Positions 28,098-37,497 are shown, counted from the stretch's first letter. The stretch: 64,000 nucleotides of DNA from Ktedonobacter robiniae (GCF_016587375.1 NZ_BNJG01000003.1:62001-126000), one strand, 5' to 3'. The notes: generated from the letters alone by a model not told the origin. Made by a program: numbers and translations.

Positions 28098-29336
28098 TTA
28101 AGCGATCTGAGTAGGGGTCAGCGTCACCTGATATCCCAACCGTTCAAGCTGCCTGGTTGCCCGTCGCTCAGCATGCTTGCGATCTAATTCCGAAAAGTAG
28201 TTTGCTCCTCTTTCCTGATAGGGCTCACCAGTCGTGAGCATGTGATAGTAGATGACCAGAATGCTGTGAGCCACCGCCACGACAGCACGTTTGTTGCCAC
28301 GACGAGCAGCAATCTGATGATACTGTGCCGAGAGATAGCTGTGCTTGGTTCGAGCGGCGGCATTGGCGGCTTGAACCAGCATCGCTTTAATCCAGCGATT
28401 GCCTTTGCGAATGCGTCCACTTTTGCGTTTGCCTCCACTCTCGTTATTGCCAGGACAAATGCCCACCCAGGAGGCGAGGTGAGCGGCATCCGGAAAAGGA
28501 GACACATCCGAGCCTATCTCAGCCAGGAGAACTTCGATGATTCGACGGCTACATCCAGGAATAGCATCGAGCCGCTGAATCAACGCCTCCTGAGGGCGCA
28601 AGCGCTCCTCAATCTCCCTGTCCAGGCGCGAAATTCCCCGATCATGTCGCTCGATCAGGGAGAGCAGTTCCTGCAAGAGGAGGCGGTGATGGTCCCTCAG
28701 GCGTCCACGCAGCGCTTGTGCCAGCGCGTCACGTTTGCTCATCGCACGTCCCAGAGCCAGATCTGCTAACACGGCTGGATCTTCCTCTCCGCGAAGGAGA
28801 GCCGAGAGAATCTGCTGTCCTGATTTCCCCATGATATCCGTCAACACGGACGAGAGCTTCAGATTGGTATCTTCCAGCGTTTTGTGGAGCCGATTCACCA
28901 GCCGGGTTCGCTCGGCGATCAGAGTTGTGCGCAGACGGGTCAGATCACGAAGCTCTCGTTGTTGGGGTGACGGGATAAAGCTGGGTTTGAGGAGCCCAAA
29001 CTGCAAGAGTTCGGCGATCCACTCCGCATCCTTTTTATCGGTTTTGCGACCTGGAACGCGTTTGAGATGTTCGGCATTGACAATCATGACCTGCTCAAAG
29101 TGCCCTTCCATGAGGTTGAAAGGGGACTTCCAATACACCCCGGTTGACTCCATCGCGATGGCCTGGCACCGCGCTGTTTTCAGCCAGTCAACGCACGAGA
29201 GTAATTCACTCGTCATCGTCGAAAAGCGCCGCAGCTCTTTGTGTTGCTGTCCTTTCTCATCGACAGCGAGCAAACATGCCACCAGAAATTGTTTGTGGAC
29301 ATCAATCCCGCAACAGCTTCGATACAGGACTTCCAT
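28098..29336 (-). CDS. IS110-family transposase (intact)
   Basis: A 412-residue transposase with both domains of the family. The DEDD RuvC-like domain shows CCGIDVHKQFLVACLL (Asp), AIAMESTGVYWKSP (Glu) and PGRKTDKKDAEWIAELLQ (Asp-Asp). After a coiled region, the Transposase_20 domain has LDAIPGCSRRIIEVLLAEIG and FPDAAHLASWVGICPGNNES, with the serine-bearing segment GKRKSGRIRKGNRWIK following. ATG 29336 has ggagg 7 nt upstream. Enzymes of this family use an element-encoded bridge RNA to pair with target and donor. It is a different subtype from the broken IS110 at 22860. Confidence 0.93.
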   Translation of the reverse strand: MEVLYRSCCGIDVHKQFLVACLLAVDEKGQQHKELRRFSTMTSELLSCVDWLKTARCQAIAMESTGVYWKSPFNLMEGHFEQVMIVNAEHLKRVPGRKTDKKDAEWIAELLQFGLLKPSFIPSPQQRELRDLTRLRTTLIAERTRLVNRLHKTLEDTNLKLSSVLTDIMGKSGQQILSALLRGEEDPAVLADLALGRAMSKRDALAQALRGRLRDHHRLLLQELLSLIERHDRGISRLDREIEERLRPQEALIQRLDAIPGCSRRIIEVLLAEIGSDVSPFPDAAHLASWVGICPGNNESGGKRKSGRIRKGNRWIKAMLVQAANAAARTKHSYLSAQYHQIAARRGNKRAVVAVAHSILVIYYHMLTTGEPYQERGANYFSELDRKHAERRATRQLERLGYQVTLTPTQIA

Positions 29337-29610
29337 CAGGGTTCCTCCTTCTGATACGCTGTGGTCAATGGTTAGCGATCAGCGACCAGGAAGTACCCGG
29401 CCTGTGAGGTTAGATTCCTCTACGTGCTTCTGGAAAAGAGCGACAACTGGCGGTGCAAACGGGTACCTGGAGACAGCTTCGGGCTCACGCTCATGTTCAT
29501 AACTGGGCGTCCGTTCTCACCTGGCCGCGATCTCTCCAGTATATCCTCTTTCATCCCTGGTGGTGTCCCGGCACGGGGCATGCTGCTTCGGGCAAACGCT
29601 CTTCTCATCT
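29337..29610 (-). other. IS110 upstream non-coding end, possible bridge RNA
   Basis: This region precedes the intact IS110 transposase and separates it from an IS6-type transposase remnant. In the IS110 group the bridge RNA is encoded in this position. I did not resolve its structure by eye, and the exact outer border is uncertain (somewhere between about 29590 and 29630). Confidence 0.4.
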
Positions 29611-29754
29611 CTGAAGCAGTAATCCAGCATGGCGAACGTTACAGGGATTTGAGGTGATGAACATGCTACGGAAAGGACAACTGCGTGACGTGGCAAAAGG
29701 GGATGTAAGAGGGCAGATGGCCTTGGTTGCCAGGCTCTTTGAAGTGGTTGCTTA
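29611..29754 (+). pseudogene. IS6 (IS240-type) transposase C-terminal fragment
   Basis: The frame AWRTLQGFEVMNMLRKGQ through GQMALVARLFEVVA to the TAA at 29752-29754 matches the C-terminus of the transposase at 40405-41114 (ARKTLQGYEIMNMLRKGQ, ending ALVAKLFGIAA). It starts at the IS110 end. It lacks all catalytic residues. Confidence 0.75.
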
Positions 29755-29784
29755 AATAGAACAAAGAGAGACCTCTCTGCTCAT

Positions 29785-30300
29785 TTGGTTTTCTTCACCA
29801 TTCTTGCAACACAACCCGTCGATGAAACCTCTATCAAAGTCTGCGGAAAGTGGTGCTATCTCTATCGGGCGATTGATGCTGATAGCAATCTGGTTGACTC
29901 GAGGCTGAGTGAGAAGCGAGATATGGATGCAGCAAAACAGTTCTTTCAGCAAGCTCTCGCGGTAGTTGGCCGTGCTCCAGAATCTGTTACCACAGATGGG
30001 CATCGTTCTTATCCACGCGCCGTACGTGAAACCATGGGAAATGAGGTGACGCATCGGACGAATAAATATCTCAACCATCGCATAGAACAAGATCATCGTG
30101 GCATGAAACAACGCTACTCCCCCATGCGTGGCTTTGGGAACGTTGCGTCAGCAGCTCGTTTCTGTCATACTTTTGACGAATTGCGCCAGTATTTCCGTCC
30201 CCGCCACATGGAAAAAGAAACGCTGCCACTGATGCAACAGCGGCAACTCTTCTGTGAGCGACTTTTGGCTTTACAAGAGCTGATGGGTGCCGTCTCATAG
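29785..30300 (+). pseudogene. IS6-family transposase, N-terminal third missing
   Basis: From about 29818 the frame reads VDETSIKVCGKWCYLYRAID (first Asp), VTTDGHRSYPRAV (second Asp), then NKYLNHRIEQDHRGMKQRY (Glu) and ends at 30300. This is an IS240-type IS6 transposase without its HTH region. A sequence like the right end of the MITEs (ttcttgcaacacaaccc, 29801-29817) sits exactly at the truncation. The first residues of the open frame are not transposase. Confidence 0.8.
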
Positions 30301-30606
30301 TTCTACCGATGGGATTTGAGAGACATTATACCCTGCTGGCTGTTGAGTTCTCAGTTCTGACACTACCCTTAGGCGCAAAAATCTGAGGGACACCCTTTGT
30401 TTCCGGGTGCAGCAAGTTTTTTTGCGTCGACCCCATCCTGATCACGAGAGCACGATCGGCCCCAGTGTTTCCAGTGCTTCATCGCTTGCAGTTGACGGTA
30501 GGCCTGGCAGTGACACCAATCAAAACAGTACTCCTTGGTTCGATGTCTCTTGAACCGCACCAACGACGCTCCGCATGGGCACTTGTAGGTCTGTGAGTAT
30601 GTGTAT
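30301..30606. other. Unassigned region
   Basis: A leftward frame here includes TYKCPCGASLVRFKRH and EYCFDWCHC, a Cys pattern that might be a zinc finger of a lost transposase. It overlaps no recognisable gene start and I make no call. The SMI1/KNR4 gene ends at 30607. Confidence 0.3.
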
Positions 30607-31218
30607 CTAGTCATTGAACCAAAGAGATGTGTAGCCTTCTTTGCGTTCAACCCGATATTTACCCGCTTCGAGGTCATCGGCAAAGTTGGAAAGGAGATCG
30701 TACCAGCTAGAAGCATAGAAGGAAAAACCATTCTGGGCAAAATATTCAATGACCATGCCATAGGTATTGTGGATGGGATCCGTATCGAAACAGAGTATCC
30801 TTTCGTCGAGATGGTTCAGAAAAGGGATAAGCTGACGATCATAGCCTTCTTCGATCCAGATGTTGTCTCCTTGCTGAGGAGAGAGTGATACACGCCAGTT
30901 CTCCTCTGGTTCCTCAAACTCAGGATCGAGATCGGTAGGCTCATCAGGATACTGCTCTTCGACTGGTGGCGCATGAAAGGACCACCTGTCGACCATATCT
31001 TTGAGCGAATACAAAGCGAAGAACACGTCGATGAAATGAAGATCCTTGCTGCCATTGTGAATACGATAGGATTCTTTGATCTCTTCGGGAAAAGTGATGT
31101 TCAAAAGCGCTTCGGTCTGCTGAATTTCTTCTTCACGCGCACCAGGTTGTAAGAAACTGGTCAACTCCGGAGCATGGATGTTGAGCCAGTCTTCAATGCG
31201 CTTCCAGATAGTTTGCAT
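30607..31218 (-). CDS. SMI1/KNR4 (SUKH-1) family protein
   Basis: A 203-residue protein with the SUKH fold. The N-terminal region has GAREEEIQQTEALLNITFPE and EIKESYRIHNGS, the classic alpha-helix and loop of SMI1/KNR4 proteins. DLHFIDVFFALYSLKDMV and later WIPF-like IPFLNHLDERILCFDTD and YASSWYDLLSNFADDLEAGK follow. In bacteria such proteins are often immunity proteins to contact-dependent toxins, but many are of unknown role. ATG 31218 is preceded by aggtac, a moderate ribosome site. No toxin gene is next to it; its neighbours are IS remnants. Confidence 0.88.
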   Translation of the reverse strand: MQTIWKRIEDWLNIHAPELTSFLQPGAREEEIQQTEALLNITFPEEIKESYRIHNGSKDLHFIDVFFALYSLKDMVDRWSFHAPPVEEQYPDEPTDLDPEFEEPEENWRVSLSPQQGDNIWIEEGYDRQLIPFLNHLDERILCFDTDPIHNTYGMVIEYFAQNGFSFYASSWYDLLSNFADDLEAGKYRVERKEGYTSLWFND

Positions 31219-31264
31219 AGTACCTGCCTCTGTTTCTAGAGATATTCTGTGCAGGCCTGAAAAA

Positions 31265-31995
31265 CGTGGAAGAGAGGTGGAGAGATCTGATGCGATCTTC
31301 TACGTACTGCGCACGGGCTGTCCGTGGCGCTACCTCCCAGCCAACTTTCCACCGTGGCAGACGGTCTTCTACCATTTCCGGCGTTTGCGCCTCAAAGGGA
31401 CCTGGGCGCTCTTGCTGCGGGCGTTGCACCGGGCTGAACGCGAACGGCAAGGAAGGCATCCTGACCCAAGTGCGGCCAGCATGGATTCGCCATCCGCGTG
31501 AAAACAGTCGAGGAGTCGTCTGGGATCTGTGGCTACGATGCCCACAAACACATCAAAGGGCGGAAACGGCATCTTCTCGTGGATACGCTGGGCATCCCCA
31601 TTTCCATCTACGTGACCCCTGCCGATACGCACGATACCAAGGGAGCCCGTGGTCTACTCGCAGGGCTCAAGTTTTTCGTGCCCCGTCTAAAAAAGATCTG
31701 GGCCGATGCGGCCTATCGCGGGCAGGAGTTGGCTGAATGGTGTCAAGCCACAGGGGAGTGGGAGCTAGAGGTCGTGGAACGCCCACCTGGCACACGCGGC
31801 TTCAGCGTGGTGCCCAAGCGATGGGTGGTAGAGCGAACATTGAGTTGGATCTCCCGTAACAGGAGAATGAGCAAAGACTACGAGCGCAAAGTGCAAACCA
31901 GCGAAACACTGATCCAGGTGACAATGATTCGCCTACTCCTTGCTCGTTTGGGGCGCAAGAACGAACCAGCTCCCAAACACCCCATTAGGGCGTAA
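31265..31995 (+). pseudogene. IS5-family transposase, truncated and frameshifted
   Basis: The frame at 31265-31499 contains DAIFYVLRTGCPWRYLPANF and the linker to the first domain, but the first 40 or so residues are lost. A shift at about 31498 leads into VEESSGICGYDAHKHIKGRK, then RHLLVDTLGIPISIYVTPAD (Asp), KKIWADAAYRGQEL (Asp) and VVPKRWVVERTLSWISRNRR (Glu). This is the IS427-like group, in which two frames may be joined by programmed frameshifting, but no slippery run is visible here. The stop overlaps the S51 peptidase end by 11 bp. Confidence 0.85.
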
Positions 31996-32653
31996 ACCGT
32001 TTCCAGTGGCCTTCGGAGATAACTTCCACTGCTCCATCAATCACTTTGATAGCAGTCTGATCATCGATCAAGTAGGACGGTACCGGCATGCCCGCGGCCC
32101 ATTTTTCAGCATTGGCCATGGAATTGTCTGGCATCTCTGGGTGATCCAGGTGCGGAAACATCGCAAAATCAACCAGTCCCAGTGTTCTATCGCCACCGGT
32201 GGGCGGCTTCCACCCGACGAAGTCCTCCCCGATGCTGGGGGCCATCACCATGCTCCCGGCGCTCAGCCCCACCCAGACCGTCTCGGGAAGCTGGGGCAAG
32301 AGGTCCGCTAGCCCGGACTGCCGCATCCAGTGGCACAGATACAGCGCATCGCCGCCGTTCACCAGCAGGACGTCTGCCCCCCGGACCCAGGGGACCCAGC
32401 GCTCTTCACCGATGCTGGGCAGCGCGGTGAGCTCCAGCACTCCCAAGGACTTCCAACCCAGCTCGCACATGGGTGTGGAGGACTGACCGGTAATGAAACG
32501 CCATGCCCCACCAGGACTGCCCATGGGGTGCCCGTACCCCGCAGTGGGGATGCAGAGGGCGCTGGACTCGGCAATGGGTTTGCCCAGCAGATCAATCAGA
32601 GCGTTACGAATGCTGTCGTTTTTGATGCCAGCAGAGGTGAGAAGCAATTTCAT
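31985..32653 (-). CDS. Peptidase family S51 protein
   Basis: A 222-residue serine peptidase-like protein related to dipeptidase E and cyanophycinase. The N-terminus MKLLLTSAGIKNDSIRNAL is typical. The nucleophile elbow is WVGLSAGSMVMAP (Ser in G-x-S-A-G-S), preceded by VRGADVLLVNGGDALYL, and a later DFAMFPHLDHPEMPDN contains the His of the catalytic set. Such enzymes cleave Asp-Xaa dipeptides or act on related small peptides in the cytoplasm. ATG 32653 is chosen because ggaaagg lies 9 nt upstream; upstream residues in the open frame are not family-like. The gene is divergent from the recombinase. Confidence 0.88.
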   Translation of the reverse strand: MKLLLTSAGIKNDSIRNALIDLLGKPIAESSALCIPTAGYGHPMGSPGGAWRFITGQSSTPMCELGWKSLGVLELTALPSIGEERWVPWVRGADVLLVNGGDALYLCHWMRQSGLADLLPQLPETVWVGLSAGSMVMAPSIGEDFVGWKPPTGGDRTLGLVDFAMFPHLDHPEMPDNSMANAEKWAAGMPVPSYLIDDQTAIKVIDGAVEVISEGHWKRFTP

Positions 32654-32761
32654 AATGGTTTCCTTTCCAATCCATGAAGAGCGCGACGCGTCTTTTCCGC
32701 TCATGCTCTTTGAGACTGAAGCAGAACGACCCCAGAACGTCACGACTCCGTTTCTCCTAGG

Positions 32762-34379
32762 TTGAGTCGTCTGCTCGCGCGCTCGCAGTCTTGCGCGACA
32801 TCCGGTCTTCCGCTCCCCAATTGCATGCAAGACATTCTCCCATCAAACCTGCGCAAAAACTTCTCCGATCTTGCTCTTTTGGTCATGCAGCATGACCGCC
32901 GCGCATTCCAAAACACGGTCTCAGATTTGATCAAACGCCCTCATGCGGTTGGAGGCGCACCACCGAGAAGAATCAAGCTTGACTTCTCTCCAACAGAGAT
33001 ATTAACCACGCCTCAACATATTAAGCGGCTCCTCGACACTGCCGAACCCAGAGATATTGATCTGCGTACCTGGGCAAGGCTCGCTATGGCAGCCGCGACG
33101 CTCTCGGCCTCTGACCTCCCACAAGGGCCATCGACGTACCCATTGAGCTTGTATCGAGCAATCGCCTTGATCTGGGTAACCTCCGCTCGTCGTCCTAATG
33201 AGATTGTTCGCTTACGATTCGACTGTGTTCGGGCAGATATTGAACCGGGGTTCCTTGGCGAAAGCGAAATAGCACTCGAATATCTGAATATCCTCGCCTT
33301 CGAGAGCAAGCCTGAACAGCGTGAGGAAGAGACAAAAGCTCCATTGTCGCATTATCTGCATATCCCTTCGGGGAAAAACCGGGGGGCTTTCTATATCTGG
33401 ATACCTGATTATGTTGTCACTGCCATTGATGCTTGGAAGCGCGAAAGGCCTCAAAACCAGGACAAATTGTATGATCCTAAGGATCGAGAGTTTGTTGATT
33501 TTCTGTTTTGCTACAAAAACGTCCGCGTCGCACGAGAGTTTATCAATCTTTCTCTTATTCCTGCTCTTTGTGCGAAAGCTGGCGTCGAGATGGAGCATGC
33601 CAAAGGGAGGATCACCGGCCACCGGGGACGAAGTACGCGACTGACGCTGTTGCGCAGTCGCGGCGTGAGTCTGGATGACTTGGCAGAATACGCTGGACAT
33701 GCGAATACTCAAACCATCCGTCGTTATGCGCGGCAAAACCCGTTGCAGCTCCATCGAATCATTCGCGATGCGGACGATGTGAGCAGGGTCATCGAAGGCG
33801 TGGTAGACCTGGAAGCGGCAGAGCAAGGGATAGCGGCCCTGCGCTGGTTCATTGGCTACGACGCTGACGGAGAGCCGATGTACTGTGCCAACCAGGCATA
33901 CTTTACTTGCCCGCATCGGCTCGACTGTGTGCATTGCGGCATGTTCATCGGAGGAGAGAAGGCCAGGCTCTTGCATGAGGGCGAGGCTACGCTACCTGTC
34001 ACGTCAAAAGCGCCCATGACACCCATTGAAAAATGCGTGGTGAACGGTGATCCAACTGGGGCAGAGACTTGTCGTGCCGCATTACAGCAAGTCCCAGCAC
34101 CGGAGACTCCAGATCTCGCCCTCATTTTCAACCCCGAAGGGCTGTCTAATGCGGAGTTGGAAAAGCTTGCGCGGATGGGAACACACGAGGGCATTGGACA
34201 AGCTCCAGCGGGCGCTTCTCGCACATCAGGCACGCCTTGCAGAAGTTCAGCGATCCAAGACTGGCCGCAACGCCCTGGTTGGTGCGCAGAAAAAACGCAT
34301 CAGTTTGTTGGAGGTACTTATTGGAGACTGTGAGCATCGTTTATATGGGCAGGCTGAGAGAGGCGATCAGCCTGTCTGA
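32762..34379 (+). pseudogene. Tn554-type tyrosine recombinase, frameshifted
   Basis: The frame contains the tyrosine-recombinase catalytic core: WVTSARRPNEIVRLRF (Arg I), ITGHRGRSTRLTLL (His-x-x-Arg) and EYAGHANTQTIRRYAR (His/Asn and Tyr). After it comes a Cys-rich tail, YCANQAYFTCPHRLDCVHCG, as in the TnpA/TnpB recombinases of Tn554. At about 34190 a one-base shift leaves the original frame; the coiled-coil end (LDKLQRALLAHQARLAEVQR) is in the next frame and stops at 34379. The N-terminal arm also looks short and starts at TTG 32762, next to the S51 gene promoter. It may be part of a former integrative element with the DUF5348 gene that follows. Confidence 0.75.
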
Positions 34380-34404
34380 TACTCTCTTGACGTGGGAGGC
34401 ACTA

Positions 34405-34686
34405 ATGAAGACGCATATCCGCGAGGGAATTCTCTATCGAAACCACCATCAGCGCTACTACTTATGGGAACCTGGCGTGCCAGATAATCAACTCCTCACC
34501 TGTACATCAGGATGCCCATTGGCGATCTGGCTGAACCAGGCGTGGGTTGCCGGACATGTGGAAGGGGATGGTGAAGACTACTGGCTCTTCGTGATCGGAG
34601 GTGGCAAGTTCCGACTCTCCGAACACATGAACAGAGAGTCACGGTATTTTGGACACCTTCCGCGCAGCAAGAATGCAACTGGTTGA
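34405..34686 (+). CDS. DUF5348-like small protein
   Basis: A 93-residue protein starting at ATG 34405 with gggagg 9 nt upstream, 25 bp after the end of the repaired recombinase frame. IREGILYRNHHQRYYLWEPG, LLTCTSGCPLAIWLNQAWVA and GHVEGDGEDYWLFVIGGG follow the pattern of DUF5348 proteins (Ser-Gly, hydrophobic strand, W-I-x-G-x-x-E). These are common on integrative elements beside recombinases; the role is unknown. The last 20 residues may be read-through into a transposon remnant. Confidence 0.5.
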   Translation: MKTHIREGILYRNHHQRYYLWEPGVPDNQLLTCTSGCPLAIWLNQAWVAGHVEGDGEDYWLFVIGGGKFRLSEHMNRESRYFGHLPRSKNATG

Positions 34687-34689
34687 ACA

Positions 34690-35099
34690 CATAGTAAATA
34701 AGAGGCGGCGTCTGTCAGGCAGATGGGGTGACGCCTGGTTGACGCGCTCACACAGGATTGCGAGATCTCGATTGAGCGCACGATCGTTGAACGGACGCAA
34801 TTCGACCTGCACCGTCTGAGCGTACTGCGTGATTGTACCATGGAGTTGAAAAAACGGCAGTAATCAAGCACATAAGTGAGCACCTCTCTCCGAAGCTTCG
34901 TGGGGTGGTCGTGACACCTCTCGACGAATGTCTGCTTTCCTTCACGCTCGACGCGCTTGAGCAGTCGATAGACGGTCGTGCAGTGCATCGAGACGGAGCT
35001 ACGCATACGTGCCTCTGAGGCTGTTGCTCCTTGCTCTACCTGCCAGACAATCTCACGCCTGGCTACCTGGCGCTGTTCTGGGGTCATGGAGATTTGCAT
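34690..35099 (-). pseudogene. HTH-containing transposase-like remnant
   Basis: From ATG 35099 the frame reads MTPEQRQVARREIVWQVEQG and TTVYRLLKRVEREGKQTFVE, an HTH region of a transposase-like protein. Homology is lost after VLTYVLDYC (about 34860). A second piece, LNRDLAILCERVNQASPHLP, appears in another frame at about 34740-34800. The middle is deleted, so it is a degenerate element. Confidence 0.5.
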
Positions 35100-35199
35100 C
35101 AGTATCCATTCTTGTCTCTCTTGCTGCTTCCAACAGATTTTTCTTCAATCTCCATCCTCTGCTTGTTCCTATCCGACTCTGCCCATCCTTCTTTTGTCG

Positions 35200-35222
35200 G
35201 GTGACTCTCTAAGAGTCACCCA
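35200..35222. terminator. 10-bp hairpin at the WD40 fragment end
   Basis: gggtgactct (35200-35209) and agagtcaccc (35213-35222) are perfect reverse complements around a 3-nt loop, at the stop of the leftward WD40 fragment. T-rich sequence (tcttttgtcg) follows on the leftward transcript's other side only weakly. Probably a terminator. Confidence 0.5.
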
Positions 35223-36148
35223 ACCTGAAACACCTGAAGAGCATACGTGTTGAACAGTTCGGGTGGCCGGGAAAACCTTTTGGCACTGAGCAATTCGCAC
35301 TCGTTAGCATATATGCAGCCAGGAAATGGCTATCAGGGGACCAGAGCAATTTTGGAGACCAGCCCAAGAAGTCATCCTCGTAGGGCGCATGATAGGAGAA
35401 AAGCGCTTTGCCAGTGTGCGCATCCCAAAATTGGAGCGTGGCCTGAGCTGGTTTGTTCTCAGGAAGTGTTCGTGCAACCAGATACCTTCCATCTGGCGAC
35501 CAGGAGACAATGCCAGGCTCCCCTATGTTCGGATTGCCTACTCCACCGAGGGCCAGACCGACTGAGCCTTGAACCCGCTGGCAGGTAAAAAGATGCTGAC
35601 CCGTTTGCGCCTGCCATACCTGAAGGACCGGTCCGTTCTGCTCATTGGCGAAGAATGCCAGGTGCGTCCCATCGGGAGACCAGGCAAACGCTTCCCCAAT
35701 CGCTGCAGGAGACGAGGGAGCCATCGTCGTTTGGAAACGAATAGCACCAGTCCGTGCGTCCAATACCCCAATATGAGAGAGATCTGACGCATATGTATAC
35801 GCCAGCGCCAGGCCATCAGAAGACCACTTTATGCCCTTTATGCCCTCCTGTGCAGAAGCAGGCTGGCCCTTGCGCGGGGAGATATCCGTTCTCCAAAGGA
35901 GGCGCTTCTCTCCCGCTAGCCAGAGATGCATCTCCGGTTGCCTCCAATTGGCGTAGATAGCCAGAGACGGGCTCGTGGGCGACCAGGACAGGGCAGCATC
36001 GTGCAAAGGATACGATGGAGAATCCTCCGGGCCCCGCCACTCGCTATCAAGGCTTCTTTGCGGGATATTCCAGATCTGGACATAGGAGTCCTGCTCGGGT
36101 CTGATAAACGCCAGATAGGTCTGAGCAGCAGAGAAAGCGTACTCCCAT
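35209..36148 (-). pseudogene. WD40/TolB-like beta-propeller, N-terminus missing
   Basis: The frame encodes about 313 residues of a beta-propeller with WD40/TolB-like blades: ALSWSPTSPSLAIYANW, IKWSSDGLALAYTY, AFAWSPDGTHLAFFANE, VSWSPDGRYLVARTL and LLWSPDSHFLAAYML. Between them are typical strands such as LQFWDAHTGKALFSY. The upstream end is exactly at the MITE (36149), so the N-terminal part, likely with a signal peptide, is lost. The role is unknown; such proteins bind partners at the cell surface or in the cytoplasm. Confidence 0.8.
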
Positions 36149-36310
36149 GGGTAGTGTTGCAAAAAATTTTGAGTGGAGAGAATGGAACCAGTAATTACAG
36201 CACAAGAATCATTATTCTAGAGAAAGGGCGCACGTTTTGCATCTTTTACTAGTGAGGTATGTTTGTGTGTACTTCAATTGCAGAGCTTTAATTTTTTTGC
36301 AACACTACCC
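36149..36310. mobile_element. 162-bp IS6-type MITE, copy 2
   Basis: It starts gggtagtgttgcaaaaaatt and ends aatttttttgcaacactaccc minus its last base at 36310, a nearly perfect terminal repeat. It has the same length and ends as the copy at 5222-5383, while the interior differs. Its left neighbour is the truncated WD40 gene and its right neighbour an internal fragment of an IS6 transposase (LRYVPRVILTDK). No target duplication is visible. Confidence 0.8.
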
Positions 36311-36495
36311 AAAGGACTACGCTATGTGCCTCGGGTCATTCTCACTGATAAGCTGAAGAGGTATGGAGCGGCGAAACGCGACATCTTGCCTGATGTGGAG
36401 CATCGTCAGCACAAAAGGACGGAACAATCGAGCAGAGAACTCACACCAACCTACACAGCTGTGAGAGAAAAAACAACAATAGCAACCTTCGTTTG
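36311..36495 (+). pseudogene. IS6 transposase internal fragment
   Basis: The frame LRYVPRVILTDKLKRYGAAK and DILPDVEHRQHK covers the second catalytic Asp region. A frameshift follows, after which RAENSHQPT-like sequence is visible in another frame. It is a 185-bp scar beginning at the MITE. Confidence 0.7.
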
Positions 36496-36904
36496 AGTGC
36501 AATCCTCGGTTAAACGATGAGCATTGTTTCCGACAACAACTCTTGATGATTTTTCACAAGTAGCAGACAGTATCGTTAGCGAGTCCCGAAGACCAACTGG
36601 TATTGTCTGGCAGGAATAGGTCAGTACATTTTGTGCATTTCTGCCTGTGCCGGGATGGTTGTGAGCAGCAACCACCAGGTGTGGTTCTGACTCTCGACGA
36701 ACACGTCTTTATCTCCTGCGAAAGATAGTTGGCTGATTCTCTCAGGTAGTAGGAGAAAAAAAGATCAACACCTATTAGGAGGCCATGCCAATTATTGTGT
36801 AAAGATCGTTTGTGTCAAAATCGAGGTAGGCTTGCAGCAACCCGGAAAAAGGATGAGAGCAGTTGACCAGGAGGCATGGATGTGCTATGATACCATCGTC
36901 AAAA
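36496..36904. other. Intergenic region
   Basis: No gene was recognised in about 400 bp between the IS6 scar and the structured leader. Confidence 0.4.
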
Positions 36905-37078
36905 AGGCAGGACCGGTAGGTAGCCCGGTCGCCCTCCCCTACTCCGAGGGTAACTGTCCGGCGCAGAAGCGCTCGGACCCACGACAACGGCAGATGAAGT
37001 GCATCTGCTGACTTGCCGAGGTCCGATGCTTGTAAGCCGACAGGGTGCTCATTCCATCGGACCTCCAACCTTAGGAGG
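36905..37078 (+). promoter_or_regulatory. Structured 5' leader of the VOC gene
   Basis: Five successive hairpins can be drawn: gaccgg/ccggtc (36911-36930), ccctc/gaggg (36932-36950), gtccg with inner gcgc around an AGAA loop (36956-36978), gcagatg/catctgc (36990-37008) and an 11-bp stem gaggtccgatg/catcggacctc (37018-37065). The last one ends 12 nt before the ribosome site taggagg. Compact GC-rich structure directly upstream of a start codon suggests a cis-regulatory RNA. I do not recognise its class among the known riboswitches I tried (M-box, SAM, glycine, fluoride, guanidine). Confidence 0.5.
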
Positions 37079-37083
37079 ATCTC

Positions 37084-37449
37084 ATGCAACTCAACCACCT
37101 TAATCTCTGTGTGGACGACCTCGCCGAAGCACGCACCTTCTTCCAAAATTGCTTCGATTTTCAATTTTTGGAGCAAAGAAAGGATGCCGTCGCCGTCATG
37201 AGCGATGGGCATGGCTTCACGCTTGTTCTGAGTAACCCTCGCGCATTTGGCAATGAGATGCTGCCGTATCCAGAAGGTTTCCATATCGGATTTCTCTTGG
37301 AAACAAGCGATCAGGTAGACCAGGCGTACCATCGCCTTGCAGCAGCAGAGGTTCAGCTCGCTCGAGAACCGAGGAAAATGAGAGAAAGCTACGGCTTCTA
37401 CTTCACTGCCCTCAATGATATTCTCTTTGAGGTAAGTAGCCCACTTTAG
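37084..37449 (+). CDS. VOC (glyoxalase-fold) family protein
   Basis: A 121-residue vicinal-oxygen-chelate protein with two beta-alpha-beta-beta-beta units. LNHLNLCVDDLAEARTFFQN holds the first metal-ligand His, and FQFLEQRKDAVAVMSDGHGF follows. GFHIGFLLETSDQVDQAYHR carries the second His, and YFTALNDILFEV the final Glu. The fold is used by glyoxalases, dioxygenases and antibiotic-binding proteins (bleomycin or fosfomycin type); the substrate is not known. ATG 37084 has taggagg 6-7 nt upstream. A structured leader precedes it and a long perfect hairpin follows, so it is probably a monocistronic, regulated unit. Confidence 0.88.
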   Translation: MQLNHLNLCVDDLAEARTFFQNCFDFQFLEQRKDAVAVMSDGHGFTLVLSNPRAFGNEMLPYPEGFHIGFLLETSDQVDQAYHRLAAAEVQLAREPRKMRESYGFYFTALNDILFEVSSPL

Positions 37450-37455
37450 CTGCTT

Positions 37456-37497
37456 TCAGCCGATGGAATCGGGATACCCCCCGATTCCATCGGCTGA
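37456..37497. terminator. 18-bp perfect hairpin after the VOC gene
   Basis: tcagccgatggaatcggg (37456-37473) and its reverse complement (37480-37497) flank a 6-nt loop, 7 bp after the stop. There is no T-tract, but the position and stability fit a terminator. Confidence 0.65.

Noticed and set aside
36905..37078. Structured leader considered as an M-box, SRP RNA or T-box
   Set aside because: The conserved strings of these classes are not present.
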